Assembly: GCA_004194705.1 (NCBI GenBank)
Contig: SADC01000932.1
Span: 62,001 to 126,000, forward strand
Direction of reading: 5' to 3'
DNA length: 64,000 nucleotides
DNA from: Ditylenchus dipsaci
Taxonomy: Eukaryota > Nematoda > Chromadorea > Rhabditida > Anguinidae
Shown here: positions 1-10,219 of the stretch, in pieces
Layout: every line of letters begins with the position of its first letter
How positions within the stretch are numbered: position 1 is the first letter of the stretch
Program-made: the position numbers and the translations under genes
The notes under the pieces: model-generated
Told to the model about the DNA's origin: nothing
The model's input: the letters and a program-made list of their open reading frames with translations, nothing else
Database searches by the model: none

Positions 1-3000
1 ATTTCGCCAATATTTACGAATCAACACAGAGCAACCCAATCCACAATACTGTTAGCCATTTAATTACAATTCCATATACACTTAATTTGAGTTCAGACAA
101 ATGCAAAGACTTCCTGTATGAATATGCCAAGGAAATAGGACTAAAACCATGGAGTTATGAGGTAATTGCGACTTATCTTGTTTGGTATGTTCAAAAGTGT
201 GATCCTTTGAGTGTGTGTCTGGCAAACCCATAGTAGGCATGACTTTGGAAGGGACTGACCCTTCGCTGCCCTCAGTTCTGCTGTACTCGCACACAGATGT
301 GGTGCCCACCTTCCCTGACCACTGGACCTACCCTCCCTACGATGCTCACAAAGATGGGGAAGGCAAGATCTATGGCAGAGGCACTCAGGACATGAAAAGT
401 ATGGGAATCCAATACATGGAAGCACTCAGACAACTGAAGGCTCAAGGCAAAACACACTTTTTGAGGACCATTCATGTTCTATGGGGACCAGGTACACTTT
501 GCTAAATACCGTATTTCCTCTAATAAGCGCGCATGCTCTAATAAGCGCGCACCCACTACTTTGAGAGCCTATATCTCAGCTCAGAGAAATTTTTCTCCAA
601 AGCTGTTCAATGCATTTTCTTAACTCCCACAAGCTCTACCGATTCCACTTTTTAGATTTTGGTTGAGCACCCGAAATTTTCGAGGTTAACCCAAAATGTT
701 TCAGATTTTTAGGGGTTTGAAAAATAAGCGCGCATGCGCGCTTATTAGAGGAAATACGGTAAACCTGGTTTTATAATGGTTTTATTATCAAGATCTTCAG
801 TTTCAGCATTTCAGTTTTTCAAAAAGATAGAGCTGAATTTTTTTAAATGAATTATTCATTGACTAAAACGCTGAACACAGTTATGATATTTTTTACGATG
901 TCCCCCTGTACAGTTAAACCTCGATTTAACGACCCTCTAATTTTTAAAATGGGGGTCGTTAAATCGAGGTTTAGCTTTTTTAGAAGCAAAATATTAGGTT
1001 TCTGAAAAACGATCGGCAAAATCGGAATCCTTACGATATTTGCGACCAGTTTCTCATAGCAGAATTGCTAAAATATTTCGAAAATAGGGTTAAAAAAAGT
1101 GTCGGACCCTAGGTGGGAACGAACTTGAGGTGGGGGTCGTTAAATCGAGGTTTGACAGTCAAACTTTGACTGTAATACAAATTTGGACCCTAGTAGCGAA
1201 TACACCACCCCCCCCCCAACAAATTTTTTTTCAAAATCAGGTTTTAACCATTTCTAAGTAATTCTTATGCGCTGAAAACGATAAAAAACGTGTTTTCGGG
1301 CATTTTCTGGCCTAAAAAGTTGATTTTTGGAAAAAAAAATTTTGACCAAAATTCGACTTTTTGCCTTGGGGGACCAAGGTATTCTACCTCGTTTTGTCAC
1401 TGGAGCTAGGCAAAAAGAGTCTCTTTATGCATTTTATGATCAAGAGTCCTGCTCAAAATTATGTCTAAGGTAAGTGAGTGCGCGCATCTCTAACTCTCAA
1501 GCCTCCTGCGCCCCTTTGGGGCGCAGGGGGCTTGGGGGCTCGGAGTTGAGATGCGCACATCCACATACCTTAGACACAAATCACTCGAAAGTGACTCTGG
1601 ATGCATGAAAAAAGCATGCATACCAGAGTTTCTTCATGCGGTAGGCCCCAGCTGACAAAAATATGTTCAAATCCCATCTTTTTAGGACTCTAGGTACCAT
1701 TTTCAGGTGGTTTACCTTGGTCCCCCAAGGCAAAAAGTCGAATTTTGGTCAAAAAAATTTTTTTCCAAAAATCAATTTTTTAGGCCAGAAAATGCCCAAA
1801 AAGACGTTTTTTTTATCGTTTTCAGCGCATAAGAATTACTTAGAAATGGTTAAAACCTGATTTTGAAAAAAAATTTGTTGGGGGGGGGGGTATTCACTAC
1901 TAGCGCCCAAATTTGTTTCGAACAAAAAAAAATTAGCCCAAAAACATAGTCATAATCAGAGTCTTCTAAAGTCAGAATCAATCTGATTATGACTGACAAG
2001 AGAACTATCCTAATTGTAAAATTAAATATGAAAATGCTGTTGATATCATATTGTAGAGCATAGTTGATTTACTATACCTAGCCGCGAGCTTTTTTGCGGA
2101 CACCTGAAAAAGTTCCGAGCTATGGATTGAAGAAAGCCGGAAAACCCAGAATTTTGTATATTTCAGTGGCCCAATTCTCGGGTTTTCGTTTATCAAGAGC
2201 AAAATTATGACCTACATTTACTTTTCGGTTCAACGTTTATTAATAATATTTTTAGATGTCATTTTGAAGATTTGTAACAATTTAAATTTTTCACAAATTT
2301 TAGCAATCTAGGATATGTACCATGAAAATTTAGAAGACATGATCTGTAATTTTGTAGACTTTTTATATGAATTTGGGACCGTGTTTTTTCGACTTTTTTC
2401 TACCGTCCATGTTATGTACCACTCGACTCTAAATTTAAATCTGAGCAATATGTTCTCATATGTCAACACCGATTTATCCTGAAAATTTTGAATTATGGCC
2501 TTTTATAGTGAAGTCATTTTTTTTCGACCACCAAAAATGACCTCTTTTCTCAAAACGAATAGAAAAAGAGTATTTTGATTATAATTTTATGTGTGTCTAG
2601 GCTTTATTTACTCGGCGCGGACAGCTCTACAAGATGAATGTGAAAATTCAGGAGAAAGCCGTAAAAATATTGGACGTTTGACCAATTTAAACAAAAAATG
2701 GGTAATCCTTTTGCTTGGGGCAAATATATTTTTTTTGGGCAAATTTTACTCTTTTTTTAATTTTACTCTTCATTTTTCTTTCGACTGGTTTCATTATTTT
2801 TTCTCATTTTTTTCAAAAGCGATGACACCATTATGTAGCGCTGCGCTTCTAGTTTCTAATGAGATATCGATTGTTGCATCATTTCTGCAAAATGTAGCAC
2901 AAAAAGGTAAAAGTATGAAGTAAGTCAGAAAAATAATTTGGTTCACATATTATCATTTTGTGCTACATTTTGCAAAGATGATGCTACAATCGATATCTCA

Positions 3001-5819
3001 TTAGGAACTAGAAGCGCAGGGCTTTATAATGGTGTCATCGTTACTAAAATAAGATAAGAAAAAGTAATGAAATCAGTCAAAAGAAAAATTTGGCCCAAAA
3101 AAAAGTAAAATTTGCCCCCCAAAAAGTATATTTGCCCCAAGAAAAAGGATTACCCACAAAAAATCACTAACTTTTATTCATATCTTTTTTTCCAAAAATG
3201 TGTTTTAACACGTGACGCTACCGAGGCGCAAAAAAATCGATTGCATTTTTTGAATCTACACGAAAAGCTGTATTTAATAGCATCGTGTAGATTCTAAAAA
3301 TGTAATCTATTTTTCGTGCCTCGATAGCGTCACGGGTAAAATCAAATTTTTGTCGCAATGATCAGATTTGGCACTTAACAGACAAAAAAATCTAGGATTA
3401 AACACTGCAAAAAAATATTAAAAGCCAATACCGTATTTTCTCTAACAAACCGACACCCCTTACTTTGAGGGTCTGTATCTCAGGCCAGAGAAAAAATTTA
3501 CATCGTTGTTTGTTGCCTTTTTTTCAGCTTTACCGCTTCCGCTTTTTTGATTTTAGATTTTCGTTAAATAATCTCGGGATCGACCTAAAATTTTCACGAT
3601 TTTTACGGGTTTGAAAAATAAACCGACATGTCGATATATTAGAGAAAATACGATACAGTCGAGTCCCGCTATAACGCGACTCCCTCAGGTTCGTCGACCA
3701 TTTTTTTACCTCAATTTTATGAATTTTCGCCAAAATTGATTCGCTAGTCTAGTCCAAAATAATGTGAGGATTCCGATTTTACGAGTCGTTTCTAAAAATG
3801 TTAATGGTTTCGCGGATACGATCCGCGGTTCCCGCTATAACGCGACCTCTTTCGGAAAATATGGTCGCGTTATAGCGGAAACCGCGGATCGTATCCGCGA
3901 AACCATTAACATTTTTAGAAACGACTCGTAAAATCGGAATCCTCATAATATTTCGGACTAAACTAGCGGTTAGGCCCACCCTGGGTAAGCCAATTATGAC
4001 AACAGTACTATTGTGGATCATAACTCATACGACTAATCAAAATCCATTTTTTTTAAATTCGCCATGCCATAACTATGAAAAATTATTTTCAAAAAATAAC
4101 TGATTTGAAAAAGCATCAGTAGAGCAAATTCAAAAATACAAAATGGCAAAAAAAGGCTCGGAGAGAAAGGTTGTAATTGAAGTGCTAAAATTTTGGCAAA
4201 AATTTACAAAAGTTGAGGTAAAAAAATGGTCGGACCCTAAGCAGGAACGAACCTGAGGGGATCGCGTTATAGCGGGACTCGACTGTATGTCTACAATCTA
4301 TCATTTGAGGTAAAATGTAATTAATATTGTTAATTTCCATCAAAAAAATCATTTTAAAGCCCTGATACCTGTGTGTGCTTTTTGAATTTTAAGTCGTCCG
4401 TCAAAATGCCCTTTCTGTTTTTACACCCATATAAATAATTTAAATATTAAAAATTATTATTTCCTGACTGCTTTAGACGAGGAAATAGGCAGTCACGATG
4501 GTATGGAGAAGTATGTGGAAACACAGCACTTCAGAGACCTTAATGTGGCTTCAACCTGGATGAAGGAATCGCCAGCGAAGATGATGTTTACACCCTGTAC
4601 TATGGTCAGAGATGCACTTGGTGTTAGCACTGCTATTATACACACACAAAATTTGCAAGCAAACACTATTGCAGGGGTCAAAGTGACATGTCCAGGCAAT
4701 CCGGGCCATGGTTCTCGCTTTTTCGAAAACACTCCCGGACCTAAACTGGTACCAGATTTATTTTTTAGGTGTATTTGCTTGATTATATGTCCATTCAGCA
4801 TTCCATCATTGCAAGTGTATCTCACTTTCGCGAACAACAGCTTCAAAAACTCAAAGATAACCCCACCTAACTTTTGGAGAAGTGACCAGTGTGAATATAA
4901 CCAAAGTAGTAGGTGGTGTCGAGACTAATGTGATCCCACCAGATTTTGTAGCTCGTATGTCTGGATTACAGGAACATTTTTATAAATCCTTATTTGTTTG
5001 TAGACTTTGACCTTCGCATCACACCCACCGATGACCTCATTGAAATGGAAAATCTCATAGCTGAATGGTGCAAAAAAGCAGGTCCAGATGTTACTTATGA
5101 GTTCGAACAGGTAACTGCTGCTGTTTTTGCGCAGCATACAGTCAAATATGTAGGGCCGCAATTTGCGGACTAGGATGTTATACAGGGCCTTGATTTAACG
5201 ACTCTTTTCAGAAATATTATAAGTATTTAAAAAAAACGACCGGTAAAATCATTATTTCCGGGACTAGACTTGCTTATGAAAACTAGCAAAAATATTCAAA
5301 AATCGAGGTAAATTTTTTTAGCTGATCGATAAATTGAGGCTCCAATGTATGTGACTATATTATACATACCAAATACATCTCTTAAAAAAATTTTGAACTG
5401 CTTTTTCTGCAAATACACTTTTTCAGAAGTTAATGAACAAAACTCTGACTTCCACCTCTAAAAGTGATGCCTGGTTCAGTGTGTTTGCAAATGTTTTGGA
5501 GGCAGAGTAATCTATGCATATTTTTGACAATCCAGACTAAAATATATTTAGGAAATGCAAATATAACACAGCCATATCTATTTGTGGCACTGATGCTAGA
5601 TACATCCGTCAAGTTGCTTTCTACCATTGATCGAATTTCAAGAAAAATGAGTGAATTTGTATTTAGTTAAACATTCCAGCCATTGGTTTGTCGCCTATGA
5701 TTAACACCCCAATCCTGCTGCACGACCATGACGAATATTTGGCAGAAAATACTTTTCTGAAAGGCTTACAGCTCTATGTCAAGATAATCGAGGGACTGGC
5801 CAATGTACCCAAACATTGA
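1..5819 (+). CDS. ACY1: Aminoacylase-1 (ACY1), tandem copy 1; 5' end outside the window, two single-base frame breaks
   Basis: M20-family zinc peptidase of the cytosol; known family members deacylate N-acyl-L-amino acids. Exons read from conserved splice sites: <1-50, 97-161, 212-491, 4477-4622, 4675-4748, 4799-4954, 5004-5110, 5427-5506, 5552-5612, 5667-5819 (TGA). Metal-site motifs are visible: SHTDVV, TQDMK, DEEIGS, LDEG (in the shifted frame) and LLHDHDE near the C-terminus. Eight internal exons can be compared with copy 2 at 10220-14778. Six have identical lengths; exons 4 (146 versus 147 nt) and 6 (156 versus 157 nt) each lack one base, at about 4546-4548 (G run) and 4861-4864 (C run), and these shift the frame. 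This could be an early pseudogene, but every other residue and splice site is intact, so consensus error is equally likely. Intron 3 (492-4476) is packed with transposons. Confidence 0.93.
509..759. mobile_element. MITE, TA-target family with CCGTATTTYCTCTAATAA termini
   Basis: Inverted termini CCGTATTTCCTCTAATAAGC and its complement are flanked by TA (507-508 and 760-761). There is no coding capacity. It lies in ACY1 copy 1 intron 3. The same termini recur at 3431, 13521, 15393, 36052 and 51788, and single ends are seen near 24517, 27527 and 62131. TA duplication and size suit a Tc1/mariner-type MITE; this is inference, since no transposase for it is in the window. Confidence 0.85.
911..1172. 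mobile_element. Tigger/pogo-like MITE
   Basis: Begins CAGTTAAACCTCGATTTAACG and ends with the complement (GGTTTGACTG), flanked by TA at 909-910 and 1173-1174. An internal copy of the terminal sequence makes a second small inverted repeat. The termini resemble those of the full Tigger element at 56840-59164. Confidence 0.8.
1185..1908. mobile_element. Foldback element, family with CTAGTAG ends and C/G tracts, 6-bp target duplication
   Basis: Almost the whole 724 bp folds on itself. Ends read GGACCCTAGTAGCGAATAC and GTATTCACTACTAGCGCCC, each followed inward by a C or G homopolymer tract. AAATTT flanks both sides (1179-1184, 1909-1914), a 6-bp duplication (7 bp is also compatible). The centre is a GC-rich palindrome (CCTGCGCCCC / GGGGCGCAGG) near 1505-1530. 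Relatives lie at 17698-18599, 22240-22480, 27598-27975 and 37954-38639. No ORF; superfamily not assigned. Confidence 0.85.
2700..3155. repeat. Foldback MITE with GGGTAATCC ends and GGGGCAAATATA subterminal phrase
   Basis: GGGTAATCCTTTTGCTTGGG at the left pairs with the complement ending GGATTACCC at 3155. The arms pair over roughly 200 bp each. The subterminal phrase GGGGCAAATATA, followed by T-rich runs, is the unit greatly expanded in the array at 32668-33060, so the two are related. Confidence 0.8.
3208..3338. repeat. Short inverted-repeat element (GTGACGCTACCGAGGC ends)
   Basis: The left arm, around CGTGACGCTACCGAGGC, pairs with GCCTCGATAGCGTCACG on the right, with an inner pair GAATCTACACG / CGTGTAGATTC. 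About 130 bp, non-coding, inside ACY1 copy 1 intron 3. Confidence 0.7.
3431..3653. mobile_element. MITE, TA-target CCGTATTT family
   Basis: Starts CCGTATTTTCTCTAACAAACC after TA (3429-3430) and ends ...TTAGAGAAAATACG/A. Its right-hand TA (3654-3655) is also the left-hand TA of the Tigger-like element starting at 3656, so one element landed in the duplicated site of the other. Confidence 0.8.
3656..4285. mobile_element. Tigger/pogo-like non-autonomous element with internal palindrome
   Basis: Ends CAGTCGAGTCCCGCTATAACG and complement, flanked by TA (3654-3655, 4286-4287). A strong internal palindrome at about 3785-3935 is centred on a second copy of the terminal CCCGCTATAACGCGACC sequence, so the element looks like a head-to-head rearrangement. 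No coding frame of note. Confidence 0.85.
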
Positions 5820-5871
5820 CATATGAAACCATTTTGCATTTGATGATTTATTCCCATTGGATTTCAAAATT

Positions 5872-8800
5872 ATTTATTTTTTATTTATTTATTTATTGAT
5901 TACGCAACAAGTGCGCGACGAAAACAAATACATATTTCTTTAAAAATAATTACAATACAAAATCATTTAGATCACATTCTTTGAGTTTTTCCTGAAAAGC
6001 ATTATTGTAGGAGAAGCAACAATTTCAGCTGGAAGAGCATAATAAATTTTAGGTGTCCGAACAAAGAAAGAGTGGAATCGGAAATCGGATTTGGAAAAGG
6101 GTACACTAGCTTTATGTTTTCGGAAGTTATAGGATGACTGAAGAGACGGGATATTTAGATTAATATCAATTTTTTCAATACTATTTTGTGATAGAAAACA
6201 AGGTCAGCTTTAAGTCGTCTTTTTTGAAGAGTTTCCATTTTGAATAATTCTAAAAGCTTCTCATAACGAGGTTTATCAGGATATTTATTCCTAAGTGATC
6301 TGAAATATATTTGATAAAGGGCAATTTTCTGAATCTGCTCTATTTTCTTAATATTTTTTTTTAAATAAGGATTATACACCACAGAAGAAGTTTCAATTAT
6401 GGGTCTCACATATGTCATGTATAATTGTACTAGGAACTTGTAATCAGTCGAGCGAACAGCCTTAAAAAGAGTGAATAGGCGAGAGTAAGCAGATTTGCAT
6501 AGGTTTTCTAAGTGGGCATTCCATTTTAAGTTTGGGGTAAGAACTATGCCCAAATCCTTAATTGAATTTTTAACAGAAGCTATTTGATTGGCATTCAGAT
6601 AACATATATGGTGAGGGTTCTTTTTGCCAAGGTGTAAAACTTGGCATTTTTAGGGAGATTTTTAGCTCATTTTTACAATACCATTCGAAAAATTCTTGTA
6701 TGAAAACTTGCAGGTTTTTGGGATAAGTCTCTCTGTCAAAGCTAACATAAGCTTTCAAATCGTCGGCATATAACTTTAGCTGTACTCCTGAGACTTGACA
6801 AGAAGATGAGAGCTCAGAAAGATAGAAAATAAAAAGAAGAGGGTCCAATACAGATCCTTGAGGAACACCACTTGTTTGGAGGGTTGGTTGAGAAAAGGAA
6901 TCTTGGATTTTTACCATAAAGTACCTTGAAACAAGAAAATTTCTGATCCATTTCAATAATGCTCCATTTACACCAGCTTTTTGCAATTTTCTGAGAAGGA
7001 TAGAGTGTGAGATCGTGTCAAAGGCTTTTGAAATGTCAAAATAACAAACGTCAGTACAATTATTTTCTTCTATTGATTTCGACCAATCGTCAAACACCTC
7101 AATCATCTGTGTGTTAACAGACCTCTTATTTAAAAAACCGTGTTGGAATTTTGGGATTAAATTGTGAGATAAGAGGAATTCTAGTAATTTTTCGTGAACT
7201 AATTTTTCCAAAATTTAGATAATGAACATGTCAGACTTATTGGCCGGTAATTTGAGGGATCGTGTTTATCTCCTTTTTTGAAAATGGGGTGAACATAGGA
7301 CATTTTCCAGATATCTGGAATAGTACCACTCATCATAGAGTACCTAAAGATTTCCGTGATGGGTTTGGTTAGAAATTCAGCACTATTTTTGAGAAAAATG
7401 TAAGGTATTCCATCAGGCGATGTATTAACTTTACTTGGTAGAGAAATTAGGTGTTTGTAAACCATGTCAACAGTTATGTCTAGGGTTGTCGATTCGATTA
7501 ATCGAAATCGATTAATCGCACTCATTAATCGAAAAATTTCGATTATCGATTATCGATTCGATTCGATTAATCGAAATCGATTAATCGCACTCATTAATCG
7601 AAAATTTCGATGCATCGACAACCCTAGTTATGTCGATATAACCGATACCTTTGTTGGAAAAAGAACTGTCAATGAATGCGTCAGTGTGAGGGAGAAAAAC
7701 TGAGGCAAAATATTCAGAGAAAGCCTGAGCTTTTTCTTTTGGAATGAAGATGTGCTTATTGTTTATTACGAGTGAAGGAATAGAACAATTTTTTGACTTT
7801 ATTTGGTTTGATACGTAACTGAAAATCTCTTTCGAAGTCTTATTTGTTAAAAGCCTTTTTTCTCGATTTTTAAATATTTTAAAAGTTCTTTGTTTAGACA
7901 GTAGCTTGTTTTTCAAATTTTTCCAAAACTAGTGGCTGATTTATGTCTCTCCATAACTCTTCTCTATACTTCATTATTGATACAATATGTTTTGGTAACT
8001 GAGCAAGAACAATAGTTCTTTCAGGAACAAAAGTATAAATAGCGTTTTTTAACTCATTTTGAAATGCCTGGTAGAGACCATTGATGGTTGGTTGTGAATA
8101 ATAAAAGCGTTCTCTCCAATCCACATTGGAAAGATGAGTGTTCATTTTTGGAAGGCAGCATTCTTTAAAAGAAAGAACATTGAAATGTTTTTGTCGGTGA
8201 TGCTCACAGTAAGCTTGAAAACTGATTTTTGAATGATCAGAACTAGAAAAGGGCGATAAGACTTGGATTCGAGAAATAATAGAAGGATTATCGGTGAGTA
8301 AAAGGTCCAAGATATTTTCACCTCTTGTCTTTTTCGAGATAAGCTGGACCAGGCCAACTTCTTTGGAAAACTCATAAAAATATTTTTCACACTTATTCAT
8401 AGGGGACTTAGGTAGAGACGGATTCCAGGTTATATGAGGAAGATTAAAATCGTCCACGAAAATTTTTGGATATGAAACAGTCATTAGCTCAGACATAACT
8501 TTTGAAAACTCTTCGACGACTTTTAAATTTACAGAAAGAGGAATATAGACGTTAGTTAGCCTTATTGCATTATTAAGATGGGGAGAGAAAATATCGACAC
8601 ACAAGATAACAAGTGGAGGAACAGTACTAGTTTTTACAAGAGTTGAGTGATACGCTGATGAAATTATAGTAGCAACGCCACCACCATTACGATCAGACCG
8701 AGAAACAACATAGTTTGCATTAGGACAAAGAAGAGAATCAGGAAATTTTTTTGGTAAGCCAAGTTTCACTAAGACAAAGAACCGTAAGCTTTATTGATTT

Positions 8801-9245
8801 AAGAGAAAGTGAAAATCATTAAGTTTATTTGCAACTGAGCGAGAATTAAAAGTAATAAAAGATAAACCGTGATTTCCTTGTGACCAATTTAGTTTCCCTG
8901 CTCAGCCTGGTTGACCGGCACAATTTTTCCATTAAAGATCTTCATTTTTCTTCCATCTTTGTTGAGTAGCCGACATTCTTGACGCAATTCAAATTCTGCT
9001 TTTCTTTGTTCAGGAGTCAGGCAGGACGGAAATATAGGCCATGTTATTTTTGTTGGTCACGGAGAACTTTTTGTTTTCGAATTGTTGCATGTGCAAATAC
9101 AGAAGCAGGGAAAACTAACTTCAGCAATCTGGACTTAGATGGTGTAAGGATTGCCCAGCTTCCTTTCCCGCATTCCAGCGAATTCCCTATAGAAAACTAT
9201 AAGGGAATATTTCCAGAGAAATCTCGCCAGAAAACAATCATTTGA
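5872..9245 (-). mobile_element. Non-LTR retrotransposon (LINE, CR1/Jockey-type), degenerate
   Basis: On the minus strand, in order: ORF1 C-terminal part (about 9200-8890), APE-type endonuclease (about 8870-7900), reverse transcriptase (about 7525-6570) and the C-terminal tail domain (about 6553-6155). Visible motifs are SSDHSKISF in the endonuclease, SNYRPISL, then FDISKAFDTISHS, SGVPQGSVLDP and the catalytic YADD in the reverse transcriptase, and LKWNAHL plus YVRPIIE in the tail. The 3' end is a TAAA-like tail near 5872-5905. Stops and frame shifts (for example near 8800 and 6600) make it dead. A hAT MITE at 7481-7626 interrupts it. It separates the two ACY1 copies. The exact clade needs a tree. 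Confidence 0.92.
7481..7626. mobile_element. hAT-type MITE nested in the LINE, 8-bp target duplication
   Basis: Termini TAGGGTTGTCGAT and its complement ATCGACAACCCTA. GTTATGTC flanks both sides (7473-7480 and 7627-7634). The 8-bp duplication is typical of the hAT superfamily. The interior is repeated ATTAATCGAAATCGATTAATCG units. The insertion is clean: LINE coding sequence resumes on both sides. Confidence 0.9.
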
Positions 9246-9435
9246 ATCTCAATTTGTCTCGTGAAGAAACATTAGACACGCCCTCTCCGGTGAGAAGAAA
9301 AGAATGAAAAAATTAACTTCTTTTTTTCCCATTTCGGTAATAAAAAGTTTTTTTTTATCAAAATGAGTAAAAATTAGGTTTGTAGCATTGTTTCAAACAA
9401 TTTGTTAGATTTTGATTGATTTTTAAGCAATTTTT

Positions 9436-9790
9436 TAAAACCGGACATTAAAAAAAGCCAGTCGGTTTTTTCGCCCTGGTCCCCGTTGTGGTTTTTTTTC
9501 GGTTTGTAATTAGGCGCAGGATATGCCGGCATACGTTCGGACAGGCTGGAACATATTTTTCGTAAGAAAGATATGCCTGGGTCTGTTCGAACGTACACTA
9601 GCCTACTTTTATTAAGCCTAAGCCAAAAAAAAAACAGCGGGAACCAACACAAAAGCGGATAAAGCTTTTTTCTGCTGTTTAGAGTCATTTTTTGCTGCAA
9701 GTATCGTTGCTACAAAAAGATTTTTTGCTGCAAAAAAACCGATGTGCAGCAAAAAAGTCTTTTTGCACACGAAAAAGCTTTATCCTACAA
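9436..9790. repeat. Inverted-repeat fragment and TTTTTTGCTGCAAAAAA phrase array
   Basis: About 9436-9660 contains GTTTTTTCGCCCTGGTCCCCG paired with a degenerate complement, with CATACGTTCGGAC-like halves at its centre. About 9680-9790 repeats a TTTTTTGCTGCA phrase in both orientations. From 9790 to 10219 nothing recognisable is seen ahead of the ACY1 copy 2 start. Confidence 0.5.
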
Positions 9791-10219
9791 AAACGACGCA
9801 ATTTTGTTCCATTATTGGAGCTAATTTTGATAGATGCATAAATGTGGCCATAATCCCATTTTAAATTATGAAAATATGAGAGGACCATGTACAAAGGTGA
9901 TTTTTTCAAGTTTAACAACATCTTACAAAAGTTCACACAAAATTGCTTTTTTGTCTAATAGTTTGTTTTATTGACATTGAACTACTTCCAGCGATGATTT
10001 AGTGCAGAGATATAGAAAAATATATGCAGAGGTCATTTGATCACACACTTATGAGACCGGTTCGCTGCTGCTGCACATTGCTCTTCTCCTTATCATTGTT
10101 TGGTTTTGAAAGTCCTAAATTAGGACATATAATCTTGCGTGTGTGTGAATTTATTTGTTTATTGTTTACTTTGAAAAATTAAAACTTTGATCTGGCTTGT
10201 AATATAACAAATAACAAAA

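Noticed and set aside
1..5819. Calling ACY1 copy 1 a pseudogene outright
   Set aside because: Splice sites, exon lengths and metal-site motifs are kept and the only defects are two single-base losses at base runs, a class of error seen in other genes of this window.
8979..9245. Plus-strand 88-residue ORF as a gene
   Set aside because: It overlaps the minus-strand LINE ORF1 tail, whose motifs (FAHATIRKQKVLRDQQK) are recognisable, so the plus frame is a shadow.
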